A DNA stretch of 24,330 nt from Rhodoferax sp. (GTDB lineage: Bacteria > Pseudomonadota > Gammaproteobacteria > Burkholderiales > Burkholderiaceae_C), in assembly GCA_028711355.1 (NCBI GenBank), contig JAQTSL010000013.1:1-24330 (forward strand). Reading direction: 5' to 3'. Below the pieces are notes generated by a model. That model searched no databases and was not told where the DNA came from. It saw only the letters and a list, made by a program, of their open reading frames with translations. Both the position numbers and the translations under genes were made by a program. Of this stretch, positions 14,832-22,392 are shown piece by piece; position 1 is the first letter of the stretch, and the number at the start of each line of letters is the position of its first letter.

Positions 14832-15860
14832 TCAGTTCGTTAACTGACCCAGCAACTGCGCCTTTTTGGCGTCAAATTCGGCTTGCGTCAGCACCCCTTG
14901 GTCCTTGAGCTGGGCCAATTTTTCCAGCGTTGCCAGCAGGTCTTGCGGACTTGTTGCCTTGGACGGCGCCGCACCCGCTACGGGCACGCCCGTGCTCTGC
15001 ATACCGGCGGTCAGATGCTGCGCCATCACCTGACCAAGCGCGATGCCAGCGCCCATACCCATGGCGTCGCTGGCGATGCCACCAGCTTGGGCAAATTGGG
15101 GGATCGCCTGCGCGGTCTGGTACTGCATCAGCTTGGCCAGGTCGTCGCCGACCATGCCGATGCCAATTTTCTGGTCCAGCACCTTTTGCAACTGGTCGGG
15201 CAGCGAAACGTTTTGTACTGTCACTGTTTCAAGCGCCAGACCGATTTGCTCAAACGCGCCCGCCAACGCGGTGTGCAGCGTTTGCGCCAGCAGCGGCTGG
15301 TTGGCCGCCAAGTCGATGAAGGCAATGCCGCTGGTGGCGACCGCCTGGCTCAGCGCTGGCAGCACCAGCGCGCGCAATTGGCCGTCTAGCTCGGCGCGGT
15401 CATAGCTTGGGCGCGTGCCCGAGATTTCAGTGTGAAAGCGCCGCGCGTTGGCCACCCGGTAGCTGAAGTTGCCAAAAGCGCGCAGCCGCACGCTGCCAAA
15501 GTCGGCGTCGCGCAGCGTGATCGGCTGCGCCGTGCCCCACTTTTGATCGATCTGCTGACGCGTGCTGAAAAAATAGACGTCGCTCTTGAACGGCGAGGCA
15601 AAAAGTTTGTCCCAGTGGCGTAGGTTGGTTAGCAGCGGCAGGGTTTGCGTGCCCAGCCGATAGCTGCCCGGCGCAAACACGTCCGCTACCCGGCCTTCGT
15701 TGACAAACAGCGCCAACTGCGATTCGCGCACCACCAGCACCGCGCCGTTCTGGATTTCCATATCCGTCATCGGAAAGCGCCAGGCCAGCGTGCCGTCGGC
15801 GTCCTCAGTCCATTCGATGACGTCGATAAACTGTTTCTTGATGAAATCCATCAGTGCCAT
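14832..15860 (-). CDS. SPFH and SHOCT domain protein
   Basis: A 342-residue protein of the SPFH (band-7-like) superfamily, the group often labelled 'virion core protein-like'. The N-terminal half begins MALMDFIKKQFIDVIEW and has the typical VLVVRESQLALFVNEGRVADVF (in part) and the GTAQPITLRDADFGSVRLRAFG segment. A glycine/alanine/methionine-rich linker (GMGAGIALGQVMAQ) follows. The C-terminal 35 residues, LEKLAQLKDQGVLTQAEFDA..., form a SHOCT domain, a short oligomerisation module. No membrane helix is obvious. The start is supported by GGAG 7 nt upstream. It is followed by greB after 9 bp. Its biological role is unknown; SPFH proteins usually assemble scaffolds. Confidence 0.85.
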   Translation of the reverse strand: MALMDFIKKQFIDVIEWTEDADGTLAWRFPMTDMEIQNGAVLVVRESQLALFVNEGRVADVFAPGSYRLGTQTLPLLTNLRHWDKLFASPFKSDVYFFSTRQQIDQKWGTAQPITLRDADFGSVRLRAFGNFSYRVANARRFHTEISGTRPSYDRAELDGQLRALVLPALSQAVATSGIAFIDLAANQPLLAQTLHTALAGAFEQIGLALETVTVQNVSLPDQLQKVLDQKIGIGMVGDDLAKLMQYQTAQAIPQFAQAGGIASDAMGMGAGIALGQVMAQHLTAGMQSTGVPVAGAAPSKATSPQDLLATLEKLAQLKDQGVLTQAEFDAKKAQLLGQLTN

Positions 15861-15933
15861 GCGGGTCTCCGGTGGTTGGCTGCGTTGCCATGATACCCGT
15901 CGTCCACCCGGCGCTGGCACACCCAATGATGCC

Positions 15934-16293
15934 TCAGTCGGCCAGGCTGACGCGCACACTGCCGGCTGCGTCCGGCGTTGAGCCGGTTTGCGCCATCAGC
16001 ACCGGCGCGCTTTGCGTGGTGCGGCCAAAGCCACGGCTGGCCAGCTCACGGCGCATCGCCTCGACCCGCGCCAGGTCTTGCGTCTGGCCGCTGCGCCGGT
16101 ATTGGGCCTGCGCCTTTTGCAAGGTCTGCATCAGCGCGGCCACTTGGTACGACATGACCGGTTTTTCGGCGTTACTGGCGGCAACCTGGATCACCTTGGG
16201 GCTGGTGTTGAGCGTGGCGGATTGCGCGATAGCTGTGCCGGTGCAGGCCACGCCAACCAGGGTTAGCAGCACGAAAGAAAGCGACTTGGTCAT
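15934..16293 (-). CDS. Small exported protein, function unknown
   Basis: A 119-residue protein with a clear signal peptide (MTKSLSFVLLTLVGVACTGTAIAQS, cleavage probably after AIA or AQS; cited only as a description). The mature part has one amphipathic helix (VAALMQTLQKAQAQYRRSGQ, followed by DLARVEAMRRELASRG) and otherwise low-complexity sequence. No catalytic motif or mature-part cysteine was found. AAGGAG 6 nt before the ATG supports this start strongly. It lies 73 bp upstream of the SPFH gene on the same strand. I do not recognise the family. Confidence 0.75.
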   Translation of the reverse strand: MTKSLSFVLLTLVGVACTGTAIAQSATLNTSPKVIQVAASNAEKPVMSYQVAALMQTLQKAQAQYRRSGQTQDLARVEAMRRELASRGFGRTTQSAPVLMAQTGSTPDAAGSVRVSLAD

Positions 16294-16576
16294 AAAAAAC
16301 TCCTTGAATGTTAAAAAAATAGACCTGAAACAACAGGTTGATTGCATCGATGTGGCTCAACGATAACGGGTGTGCGTGACGGTTTCAAGGCAAACGTAAC
16401 GGCGTCACTGCTGGTGTGACATTGCTTACAAGTGCTTGCACTTGGTGTCTGGCTGATGCTGTTTTAACGACGTTTTCAGCAACTATCCGGCCGCTCATTT
16501 GGCGTCGCGCCGATCCCACTGAGTGCCGGCAGGCCAGGCGCTGCGCTATGCTCTGTGCTCCTTGACCCGTCTTGTC
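16294..16576. other. Divergent intergenic region with a short palindrome
   Basis: A 283-bp gap between the small exported protein and murU. It holds a hairpin with arms CAAGTGC and GCACTTG at 16429-16444 and a smaller GTCAC/GTGAC pair nearby. T-rich tracts precede the exported-protein gene. No convincing ORF or RNA gene was found, and no promoter could be named with certainty. Confidence 0.5.
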
Positions 16577-17398
16577 ATGCCCCCATCCTCAGCTTGCCCA
16601 CCCCTTGTTGCGACTGTGCCAGCCATGCTGCTGGCGGCCGGCCGCGGCGAGCGTATGCGCCCGCTCACCGACACCTGCCCCAAGCCGCTGCTACCGGTGC
16701 GTGGCCAGGCACTGATGCAGTGGCATCTGGCGGCAATGGCACGTGCCGGGTTGACGCGGGTGGTCATCAACACAGCCTGGCTGGGTCACCAGATGAGCCA
16801 GAGGTTCGAGAACGTTTTTGTGCTCCAGCGCAATCTAGACAAGCGCGAGCAGCTATCAAAAACAATGCGTTTGCAGATCGACTATTCACATGAGGGCCGC
16901 GACTTTGGCGGTGCGCTGGAAACCGCTGGCGGCATCTGCCGCGCCTTGCCGCAACTGTGCCCGCAGTCTGAAGCACCCGGTGGCGACCTGTTCTGGGTGG
17001 TGGCGGGCGATGTGTTTACGCCGAGGTTTGATTTTCCGGCAGCAGCGTTGAGGCGTTTTGTCGCCGGCACGGCACTGGCACACCTGTGGCTGGTGCCCAA
17101 CCCGGCGCATAACTTGCGCGGGGATTTCGGTTTGGATAGCGCGACCGGACTGGCGCTGAACCTGCTCACCGACGATCCCCGGGCGCGCAGCACCTATTCC
17201 ACCATCGGCCTGTACCGCGCTGCGCTGTTTGAGCCGCCGTGGTGTGACATTCCAGCGGGTAACCCACAGGGCATCAAGGCGGCGTTGGCACCGCTGCTGC
17301 GTGCCGCCATGGACCAGGGCCGGGTCACGGCTGAGCTGTACGATGGCCCATGGACCGACGTCGGCACGCCACAGCGGCTAGCGGAGCTTAATTGTTGA
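16577..17398 (+). CDS. murU: MurU-like sugar-1-phosphate nucleotidyltransferase
   Basis: A roughly 273-residue cytoplasmic nucleotidyltransferase. The N-terminal signature LLAAGRGERMRPLTDTCPKP and the metal-binding VVAGDVF, plus the late WTDVGTPQRLAEL, place it with MurU, which makes UDP-N-acetylmuramate precursor in the Pseudomonas-type cell-wall recycling route. Exact substrate is inferred; related mannose- or glucose-1-phosphate enzymes look similar. The start is uncertain: ATG at 16577 or 16625, since neither has a Shine-Dalgarno sequence. Between the conserved QMSQRFEN and RLQIDYSHEGRD there are about 17 extra residues (VLQRNLDKREQLSKTM) encoded by a dispersed repeat. It converges with metH. 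Confidence 0.85.
   Translation: MPPSSACPPLVATVPAMLLAAGRGERMRPLTDTCPKPLLPVRGQALMQWHLAAMARAGLTRVVINTAWLGHQMSQRFENVFVLQRNLDKREQLSKTMRLQIDYSHEGRDFGGALETAGGICRALPQLCPQSEAPGGDLFWVVAGDVFTPRFDFPAAALRRFVAGTALAHLWLVPNPAHNLRGDFGLDSATGLALNLLTDDPRARSTYSTIGLYRAALFEPPWCDIPAGNPQGIKAALAPLLRAAMDQGRVTAELYDGPWTDVGTPQRLAELNC
16820..16862. repeat. Dispersed repeat copy in frame within murU
   Basis: Runs GTGCTCCAGCGCAATC... to AGCAGCTATCAAAAA and is followed by ACAATGCG. It shares its block order with 6785-6825 in hoxX. Its reverse complement, TTTTTGATAGCTGCT...GCGCTTGT..., resembles a short repeat I know from many Comamonadaceae genomes. It adds VLQRNLDKREQLSK to a loop of MurU and keeps the frame. Confidence 0.75.
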
Positions 17399-17471
17399 TT
17401 GGCGCGCCGAGCTGCTTAGCCGTGCATCCCAACTCGTTGCAGCAAACCGGGGTGTTATGACTTGTCAGATG

Positions 17472-18527
17472 CTAAGCCGTTTCCCGGTAAAACACGTTTT
17501 TTTGCAGCACTCGCCCATGCAGCGGCGCCACTTTGTCGTGAATGGCGCCAATGTGCGCGGGTGTGGTGCCGCAGCAGCCGCCGACGATATTGACCAGGCC
17601 TTCGGCCGCAAATTCACCGATCAGCCGACTGGTGACCTCGGGCGTTTCGTCAAAGCCGGTGTCGCTCATCGGGTTGGGCAGGCCAGCGTTGGGGTAGCAA
17701 CTGATAAAGGTGTCGGGCGCGGCGCGGGCCAGTTCTTGCAGGTAGGGGCGCATCAGCGTGGCCCCCAGCGCGCAGTTCAGCCCCACCGCTAGTGGTTGCG
17801 CGTGGCGCACGCTGTGCCAGAAGGCGGTGACGGTTTGTCCGCTCAAGATGCGCCCGGACGCGTCGGTCACGGTGCCGCTGATGATGACCGGCAGGCGCTG
17901 GCCGCTGGCCTCGAAGAACTCGTCAATGGCAAACAGTGCGGCTTTGGCGTTGAGCGTGTCAAAAATGGTCTCCATCAGCAGCGCATCGACGCCGCCTTGC
18001 ACCAGCGCATCGACCTGCTCGTAATAGCTGGCGCGCAGGTCCTCGAACGTGACATTGCGTGCGCCGGGGTCGTTCACATCCGGGCTGATGCTGGCGGTTT
18101 TGGGCGTCGGGCCGAGTGCGCCCAGCACAAAGCGCGGTTTGTCGGGGCTGGAAAACTGGTCACAGGCGGCGCGCGCTAATCTTGCCGAGGCCAGGTTCAT
18201 CTCAAACGCCAGCTCGGCCATGTCGTAATCGGCCTGCGCGATGCGGGTGGCGCCAAAAGTGTTGGTCTCGATCAGGTCAGCGCCGGCGGCCAGATAGCGC
18301 TGGTGGATGTCGCTGATCACGTCCGGCCGGGTCAGGCTCAGCAACTCGTTGTTGCCCTTGATATCTTTGTGGAAGTCTTTGAAGCGCTCACCCCGGTATT
18401 GCGGCTCGGACAGTTTGAAGCGCTGGATCATGGTGCCCATGGCACCATCAAGCACCAGGATGCGCTGTTGCAGAATTTCAGGCAGCGCCTGGCCGCGGGT
18501 GTAGCTGAGTGGGGTCATGGTCGGCAT
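17472..18527 (-). CDS. metH: Methionine synthase, homocysteine methyltransferase half
   Basis: A 351-residue protein that equals only the first domain of cobalamin-dependent methionine synthase, which moves a methyl group to homocysteine. The zinc ligands C252 (GLNCALG), C318 and C319 (GGCCGTTPAH) are all present, as are the family segments LDGAMGTMIQ, ADLIETNTFGAT and GPTPKTASISPD. The folate, cobalamin and activation domains are absent; in many Burkholderiales they are encoded by a second, separate metH gene, which is not in this window. The frame closes cleanly with TAG, so this is a split gene rather than a truncation. ATG at 18518 is an alternative start; neither start has a strong Shine-Dalgarno sequence. 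Confidence 0.9.
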   Translation of the reverse strand: MPTMTPLSYTRGQALPEILQQRILVLDGAMGTMIQRFKLSEPQYRGERFKDFHKDIKGNNELLSLTRPDVISDIHQRYLAAGADLIETNTFGATRIAQADYDMAELAFEMNLASARLARAACDQFSSPDKPRFVLGALGPTPKTASISPDVNDPGARNVTFEDLRASYYEQVDALVQGGVDALLMETIFDTLNAKAALFAIDEFFEASGQRLPVIISGTVTDASGRILSGQTVTAFWHSVRHAQPLAVGLNCALGATLMRPYLQELARAAPDTFISCYPNAGLPNPMSDTGFDETPEVTSRLIGEFAAEGLVNIVGGCCGTTPAHIGAIHDKVAPLHGRVLQKNVFYRETA

Positions 18528-18630
18528 TGTAGAAAGTCACCGGGTAAACCTGCGTCTGGCGGGGGTGGATGGCACAGGTGGACGGCTGTTGTGTCGAAAG
18601 CGTGACTGAAAACGAACTTTGGCCAGCTTA

Positions 18631-18658
18631 TTTTGATCTCAAATGAGATACATAATAT
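18631..18658 (+). promoter_or_regulatory. Promoter and operator of the relB/yafQ operon
   Basis: TTTTGA (18631-18636) and TAATAT (18653-18658), 16 bp apart, form a reasonable sigma-70 promoter. Between them lies the perfect inverted repeat ATCTCA-AA-TGAGAT (18636-18649). A RelB-type antitoxin or toxin-antitoxin complex bound there would block RNA polymerase, which is the usual autoregulation of such operons. The stretch is much more AT-rich than its surroundings. Confidence 0.6.
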
Positions 18659-18681
18659 GGTACAACATCATGAGGATCGTT

Positions 18682-18963
18682 ATGGCAGCACAAACTTCAA
18701 TGCTTCACATCCGGGTGGAAGATGACATCAAAGAGCAGGCGACACAGGCGCTGACAGCCATGGGACTGTCGGTGTCGGATGCCGTGCGTTTGTTTCTGCG
18801 CCGTGTTGTGATTGACCAGGCTTTTCCTATCGAGCTCAAGGTGCCCAACGCACAAACCCGGGCGGCGATGGAAGAGTCACGCGCCATGATGGCAGCACGT
18901 CGCGCCCGTTTTGCATCTGCTGACGAATTGTTTGCCGATCTTGAAAAAAACAGCCATCAGTAA
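18682..18963 (+). CDS. RelB/DinJ-family antitoxin
   Basis: A 93-residue antitoxin of a type II toxin-antitoxin system. The N-terminal ribbon-helix-helix part reads LHIRVEDDIKEQATQAL and GLSVSDAVRLFLRRVV, which is typical of RelB/DinJ. The C-terminal half (from about 50) is charged and should wrap the toxin. I chose ATG 18682 because GAGG lies 6-7 nt upstream; ATGs at 18643 and 18670 are in the same frame but lie within or close to the promoter. The toxin gene overlaps its end. A palindromic operator lies just upstream. Confidence 0.88.
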   Translation: MAAQTSMLHIRVEDDIKEQATQALTAMGLSVSDAVRLFLRRVVIDQAFPIELKVPNAQTRAAMEESRAMMAARRARFASADELFADLEKNSHQ

Positions 18964-19255
18964 ACGCGCGGTGTTGCCCCGGGTGGCCGATTACGGCAAA
19001 GCGTTTCTGAAGGATTGGCAACGCTTGTCCCACTCTGGGCGCTTTGACAGGGTGCGGCTCAAGGCGGCGATGTTGCTACTGATTGCCAATGACGCGCCGC
19101 TTGGCCCTGAGTGGCTCGATCACACCCTGAAAGGGGAGTGGGCAGACCACCGTGAATGCCATATCGGTGGTGATTTCTTGCTGATCTATCAGGTTGATGC
19201 AAACTGGATCAACTTTGTTCGTTCTGGTACCCATTCCGAACTTTTTGGCAACTGA
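18941..19255 (+). CDS. YafQ-family mRNA interferase toxin
   Basis: A roughly 104-residue RelE-superfamily toxin expected to cut mRNA on the ribosome. The region LLLIANDAPLGPEWLDHTLKGEW, cited in part, and the end DHRECHIGGDFLLIY...FVRSGTHSELFG match YafQ, including the histidines in LDH, DHRECH and GTH that correspond to its catalytic set. The start is uncertain: TTG at 18941 gives MKKTAISKRAVLPR, which resembles homologues, and overlaps the antitoxin by 23 nt; GTG at 18971 is an alternative. The toxin appears complete, so the pair should be functional. Confidence 0.85.
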   Translation: MKKTAISKRAVLPRVADYGKAFLKDWQRLSHSGRFDRVRLKAAMLLLIANDAPLGPEWLDHTLKGEWADHRECHIGGDFLLIYQVDANWINFVRSGTHSELFGN

Positions 19256-19280
19256 CGGTCTGCAAAACTGTCATTGCCGC

Positions 19281-19451
19281 CTCACCGAGATTTATTACCT
19301 GTGGCGACCAAACTTGCGTGACGAGGCCGACAACCATGTGTTGGAACTCGCCGTTGCGGCGGGTGCACAAGCCATCATTACCAATGAAGAGGGTGTGCGG
19401 TGTGCTCAGCTTCGGTGCCGTGTGTGCGTGATCGTGGCGGTGTCGCGTTGA
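19281..19451 (+). pseudogene. Remnant of a PIN-domain toxin gene
   Basis: About 57 codons read LTEIYYLWRPNLRDEADN and then HVLELAVAAGAQAIITNEEG, which matches the C-terminal half of PIN-family toxins (the YLWRPNLRDE...N stretch and the AIIT(N/H)N loop). The N-terminal half with its first catalytic aspartates is absent: 25 bp upstream is the end of the YafQ gene. The last part (GVRCAQLRCRVCVIV) looks like a frame-shifted or decayed tail. I infer a deletion remnant of a second toxin-antitoxin locus. Confidence 0.7.
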
Positions 19452-19780
19452 ACCCGCACGGCGGCTGCCTTTGACGGCCTCCTCATGCTGGAGTACCAGA
19501 AATCATCGGCCGCCAAAGCCAGCCACCGCGCTGGAGGGTGTTGCAAAAGGTGCTTGACCCAAACACCGCCAGCCGGATAGGCCCCACAGGTGAGCGCCGA
19601 TTTCTGGTACTCCAGCATGAGGCGCTCGCCTGTGGGGCCCGTCCGGCGGGTTGCGCGTCAACGCCGGTCAAACCGCGCACATCGACAGGATCCCTATGGC
19701 CACCGTTGCAGCTGGAGGCTGGCCTTGACTCCAGACGGATCGGTTTCAAATGGACCGGTTGCAATACCGCACTAGCCTGA
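19452..19780. repeat. Non-coding stretch with interleaved inverted repeats
   Basis: No believable gene lies here. Four segments are arranged A-B-A'-B'. A (19481-19504, CCTCATGCTGGAGTACC...) and A' (19599-19622) are a perfect 24-bp inverted pair. B (19580-19598, GGCCCCACAGGTGAGCGCC) and B' (19621-19639) match at 18 of 19. B and B' form a hairpin whose loop is A', and A' can instead pair with the distant A. Between A and B lies a further imperfect hairpin around GGTGTT/AACACC (19538-19566). The pattern could be a structured RNA, a decayed mobile element or two inverted copies of a dispersed repeat. Confidence 0.75.
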
Positions 19781-21181
19781 TCAAATAGCCGGCAGCGTCA
19801 GCTCCGCGCGCAAGCCGCCCAAGGGCGAGTCGGTCAACGCCAGCGTGCCGCCATACAGACGGGTCAGGTCATCAACAATGGCCAGGCCCAAACCCGAACC
19901 CGCCACCTGTTCATCGGCCCGGATGCCACGCTGCAACACCGCTTGACGTTGCGTCAGGGGCAAACCCGGGCCATCGTCGTCGATGGTGACGGTCAGCCAG
20001 CGCGTGTCCATCCGGGCGTTCAATGCCACCTGATGGCTGGCCCATTTGCAGGCGTTGTCCAGCAAATTGCCCAGCATTTCCTGCAAGTCCTGCGCTTCAC
20101 CGCGAAACGCGAGTTCGGCGTTGATCGGCCCCAGGGTCACTTCAACGGCGCGCTCGGCGTGCACGCGTTGCATCACCCGGGCCAGACCTTGTGCCACAGG
20201 CAACAGCGCCGTTCTGGCGCCCGGCATTTGGCTGGCGGCGGCGGCCTGGGCACGCGCCAGGTGGTAGTTCACCTGCTTGCGCGCAATTTCCACTTGTTCG
20301 GCCACCAGGTGTGCCAGTTCACCGGCATCGCCAGAGGGTTTTTGTGCCGCATTGGCAAGCACCGTCAAAGGCGTCTTGAGGGCGTGCGCCAGATTGCCGG
20401 CGTGGGTCCGGGCGCGTTGCACCACTTCTGCGTTTTGCAGCAACACCTTGTTGAAATCGTCGATCAGGGGTTTGACCTCGAGCGGAAACTCACCCTCCAA
20501 CTGTTGGCTTTGGCCGCTGTGTACCTGGCCCAACGCATTGCGCAAAACACGCAGCGGCGCCAGGCCGACCCACACCTGCACGGCGGCGGCCACCGCCAGA
20601 CCTGCAGCCAGCACCGCCAACGCCAGCCACATCGTGCTGCTGAAGCGGGCCACGGGCTCCAGCATGAAGCTTTCATTGGCCGCTGCCATCAGGCGCAAGC
20701 TGACGGGCGTCTGGCCCGGGCTGTCATCGACATGGACGGTGCGCTCCACCACGCTGAGCCACTCGCCTTGCGGCCCGGCAATGTGTGCATGGTGCACGTC
20801 GCCCTCGGCGCGCACCGCAGCGGGCAATGTCAGCACATGGTCCCACAGGGAGCGCGAGCGCAATTGGCCGCTTACGCCAGCAAGACTTTTTGCGCCGTCG
20901 GCCAGCCGGTCGATCTGCCAGTAATAGCCTGAATAAGGGCGTGTCAGACGCGGGTCGCTCAGGGTCATCAGCAGGGCCGGGGCGTTTTGTGAGTCCAGCG
21001 TCAACTGCGCCGTCAACTGGTCGAGATGGCTGGTCAGTTCTGCCTGAAACTGGGTTTGCACATGTTGACGAAACAAGCTGCTCAAACCCCACCCGGCGAC
21101 CAGAATGGAGGCTGTTATCCAGAACAGGGTGCCCGCCAGCAGGCGTACCCGCAGCGAGCCGCTGAATTTGAACAAGGTCAT
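19781..21181 (-). CDS. Two-component sensor histidine kinase
   Basis: A 466-residue membrane kinase. Helix 1 is at about residues 12-34 and helix 2 at about 183-205, enclosing a periplasmic sensor domain of roughly 150 residues. A HAMP-like linker follows, then the phosphorylated histidine H266 in GNLAHALKTPLTVLANAA (PhoQ-type HALKTP), an N box (LGNLLDNACKWA) and the G boxes DDGPGLP and GSGLGLAIVDDL. All catalytic parts look intact. The start overlaps the stop of the response-regulator gene by 4 nt. The signal is not evident from sequence; the neighbouring PepSY proteins and redox genes suggest a metal or redox cue. Confidence 0.92.
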   Translation of the reverse strand: MTLFKFSGSLRVRLLAGTLFWITASILVAGWGLSSLFRQHVQTQFQAELTSHLDQLTAQLTLDSQNAPALLMTLSDPRLTRPYSGYYWQIDRLADGAKSLAGVSGQLRSRSLWDHVLTLPAAVRAEGDVHHAHIAGPQGEWLSVVERTVHVDDSPGQTPVSLRLMAAANESFMLEPVARFSSTMWLALAVLAAGLAVAAAVQVWVGLAPLRVLRNALGQVHSGQSQQLEGEFPLEVKPLIDDFNKVLLQNAEVVQRARTHAGNLAHALKTPLTVLANAAQKPSGDAGELAHLVAEQVEIARKQVNYHLARAQAAAASQMPGARTALLPVAQGLARVMQRVHAERAVEVTLGPINAELAFRGEAQDLQEMLGNLLDNACKWASHQVALNARMDTRWLTVTIDDDGPGLPLTQRQAVLQRGIRADEQVAGSGLGLAIVDDLTRLYGGTLALTDSPLGGLRAELTLPAI

Positions 21182-21840
21182 GGCGGTACCGCCAGGCGGT
21201 AACCCAGGCCGCGCACGGTTTCGATCATGTCCGCGGGTAATTTCTTGCGCAGTCGGCCAATAAACACTTCGACCGTATTGGAGTCACGGTCAAAGTCCTG
21301 CGCGTAGATGTGTTCAACCAGCGCCGTGCGCGACACCACCTGGCCCTGGTGGTGCATCAGATACGCCAGCACCCGGTATTCGTGGCTGGTCAGGGTCAAC
21401 GCCTGGCCTGACAACGTGACCCGGCTGTTGCGGGTGTCCAGGCACAGCGGGCCGCACACCAGTTCGGCGCTGGCGTGGCCGCCAGAGCGGCGAATCAGCG
21501 CACGCAGGCGTGCCAGCAACTCTTCCATGTGAAAGGGTTTGGCCAGGTAGTCGTCGGCACCGGCGTCTATACCGGCCACTTTTTCATGCCAGCCGTCGCG
21601 TGCGGTGAGGATCAGCACGGGCATGGTGCGAGCCGACGCGCGCCATTGGCGCAACACCGACAGGCCATCCATTTTGGGCAGGCCCAGGTCCAGCACTACC
21701 GCGTCATAGGGTTCGGTGTTGCCAAGGTGCAGCGCATGCACCCCGTTGTCGGCCAGGTCAACGGCATAACCGGCAGCGGCGACACCATCGGCGAGCTGAA
21801 TGAGCAGCTTGGGCTCGTCTTCGACAATCAAAACGCGCAT
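21178..21840 (-). CDS. OmpR-family response regulator
   Basis: A 220-residue DNA-binding regulator of the QseB/PmrA type. The receiver domain has acidic residues E7/D8 in VEDEP, the phosphorylation site D51 in VVLDLGLPKMDG and K101 in YLAKPF. The C-terminal winged helix shows LTSHEYRVLAYLMHHQGQVV, cited in part, and SNTVEVFIGRLRKKL. It is coupled to the kinase gene by ATGA and lies 55 bp after the PepSY gene. A tandem 11-bp repeat at 22296-22317 is a candidate binding site, which would make the operon autoregulated and control the divergent cytochrome genes. Confidence 0.93.
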   Translation of the reverse strand: MRVLIVEDEPKLLIQLADGVAAAGYAVDLADNGVHALHLGNTEPYDAVVLDLGLPKMDGLSVLRQWRASARTMPVLILTARDGWHEKVAGIDAGADDYLAKPFHMEELLARLRALIRRSGGHASAELVCGPLCLDTRNSRVTLSGQALTLTSHEYRVLAYLMHHQGQVVSRTALVEHIYAQDFDRDSNTVEVFIGRLRKKLPADMIETVRGLGYRLAVPP

Positions 21841-21895
21841 GGCAGGGGCTCTCGGCTGGAGAAAAAAAGGTCAGGGTAAAGGGCCTGCGCCGATG

Positions 21896-22270
21896 TTAAT
21901 CCTTGAGCTTGCGGCTGATCAGTTCGCCGCTTTTGGCGTCCATCTGCAGTTTGAGCCGTGTGCCGTCGGGCGTCAGCACTTTGACCTTGTAGACCCAGCG
22001 CGCCACACCATCGTCCTTGTCGCGCTCAAGTTCAACGTCCAGCACTTTGCCTGCGTGTTCACGCTCCACACGCGCCAGAATGGTCGTCAGCGGCAGCACT
22101 TCACCGGCCTGCAGCGCCTGGCGGGCGCGGTCGTGGTCACTGTCGGCACGCGCCAAACCGCTGCCCAAAGTCAGTACACAGGCGCTGAGCCACGCGATGA
22201 CGAGGGGCCAAATGCGGCGGCGCAGCCCGTGCGCTGGCATCAAGACATGGGGGGGGTGCGTGGGTTGCAT
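21896..22270 (-). CDS. Exported PepSY-domain protein
   Basis: A roughly 124-residue periplasmic protein. A signal peptide (about residues 17-42, ending GLARADSD) is followed by one PepSY domain: RQALQAGEVLPLTTILARVE, and then a GKVLDVELERDKDD...VYKVKVLTPDG...KLQMDAKSGELI strand pattern. PepSY modules are often found beside two-component systems and metal or redox proteins, and may modulate a sensor or a protease. ATG at 22240 would shorten the n-region and is possible. It is the first gene of the PepSY-regulator-kinase run. Confidence 0.85.
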   Translation of the reverse strand: MQPTHPPHVLMPAHGLRRRIWPLVIAWLSACVLTLGSGLARADSDHDRARQALQAGEVLPLTTILARVEREHAGKVLDVELERDKDDGVARWVYKVKVLTPDGTRLKLQMDAKSGELISRKLKD

Positions 22271-22278
22271 AGACCCAC

Positions 22279-22317
22279 TTTATAGCGGCTGGAACATGAA
22301 CGCCAGATGAACGCTGG
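22279..22317. promoter_or_regulatory. Candidate OmpR-type binding site and -10 box
   Basis: ATGAACGCCAG (22296-22306) is followed immediately by ATGAACGCTGG (22307-22317): a tandem direct repeat with an 11-bp period, 9 of 11 identical. On the minus strand this reads as two TTCAT half-sites 11 bp apart. OmpR/PhoB-family regulators bind just such repeats. TATAAA on the minus strand at 22279-22284 lies 11 bp further on, so the repeat would cover the -35 region of the PepSY-regulator-kinase promoter. The divergent cytochrome gene starts 76 bp to the right. Confidence 0.6.
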
Positions 22318-22392
22318 ATTCACGTCGTGTGCAGCAAGTGCCAGGCACAGTACAGGCCTTCACCCCTTCATCACCCCTCAAGGAGAATCACC

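Noticed and set aside
18528..18630. SAH or cobalamin riboswitch upstream of metH
   Set aside because: The leader is short and I could not find the conserved core of either riboswitch class.
19481..19639. Integron attC site
   Set aside because: The paired arms lack the RYYYAAC/GTTRRRY ends and no integrase is nearby.
19483..19764. Small ORFs on both strands over the interleaved repeats
   Set aside because: The encoded peptides simply reflect the inverted repeats, lack ribosome sites and match no family I know.
19943..20932. 329-codon plus-strand frame opposite the histidine kinase
   Set aside because: Antisense to a complete kinase; composition is that of a high-GC shadow frame.
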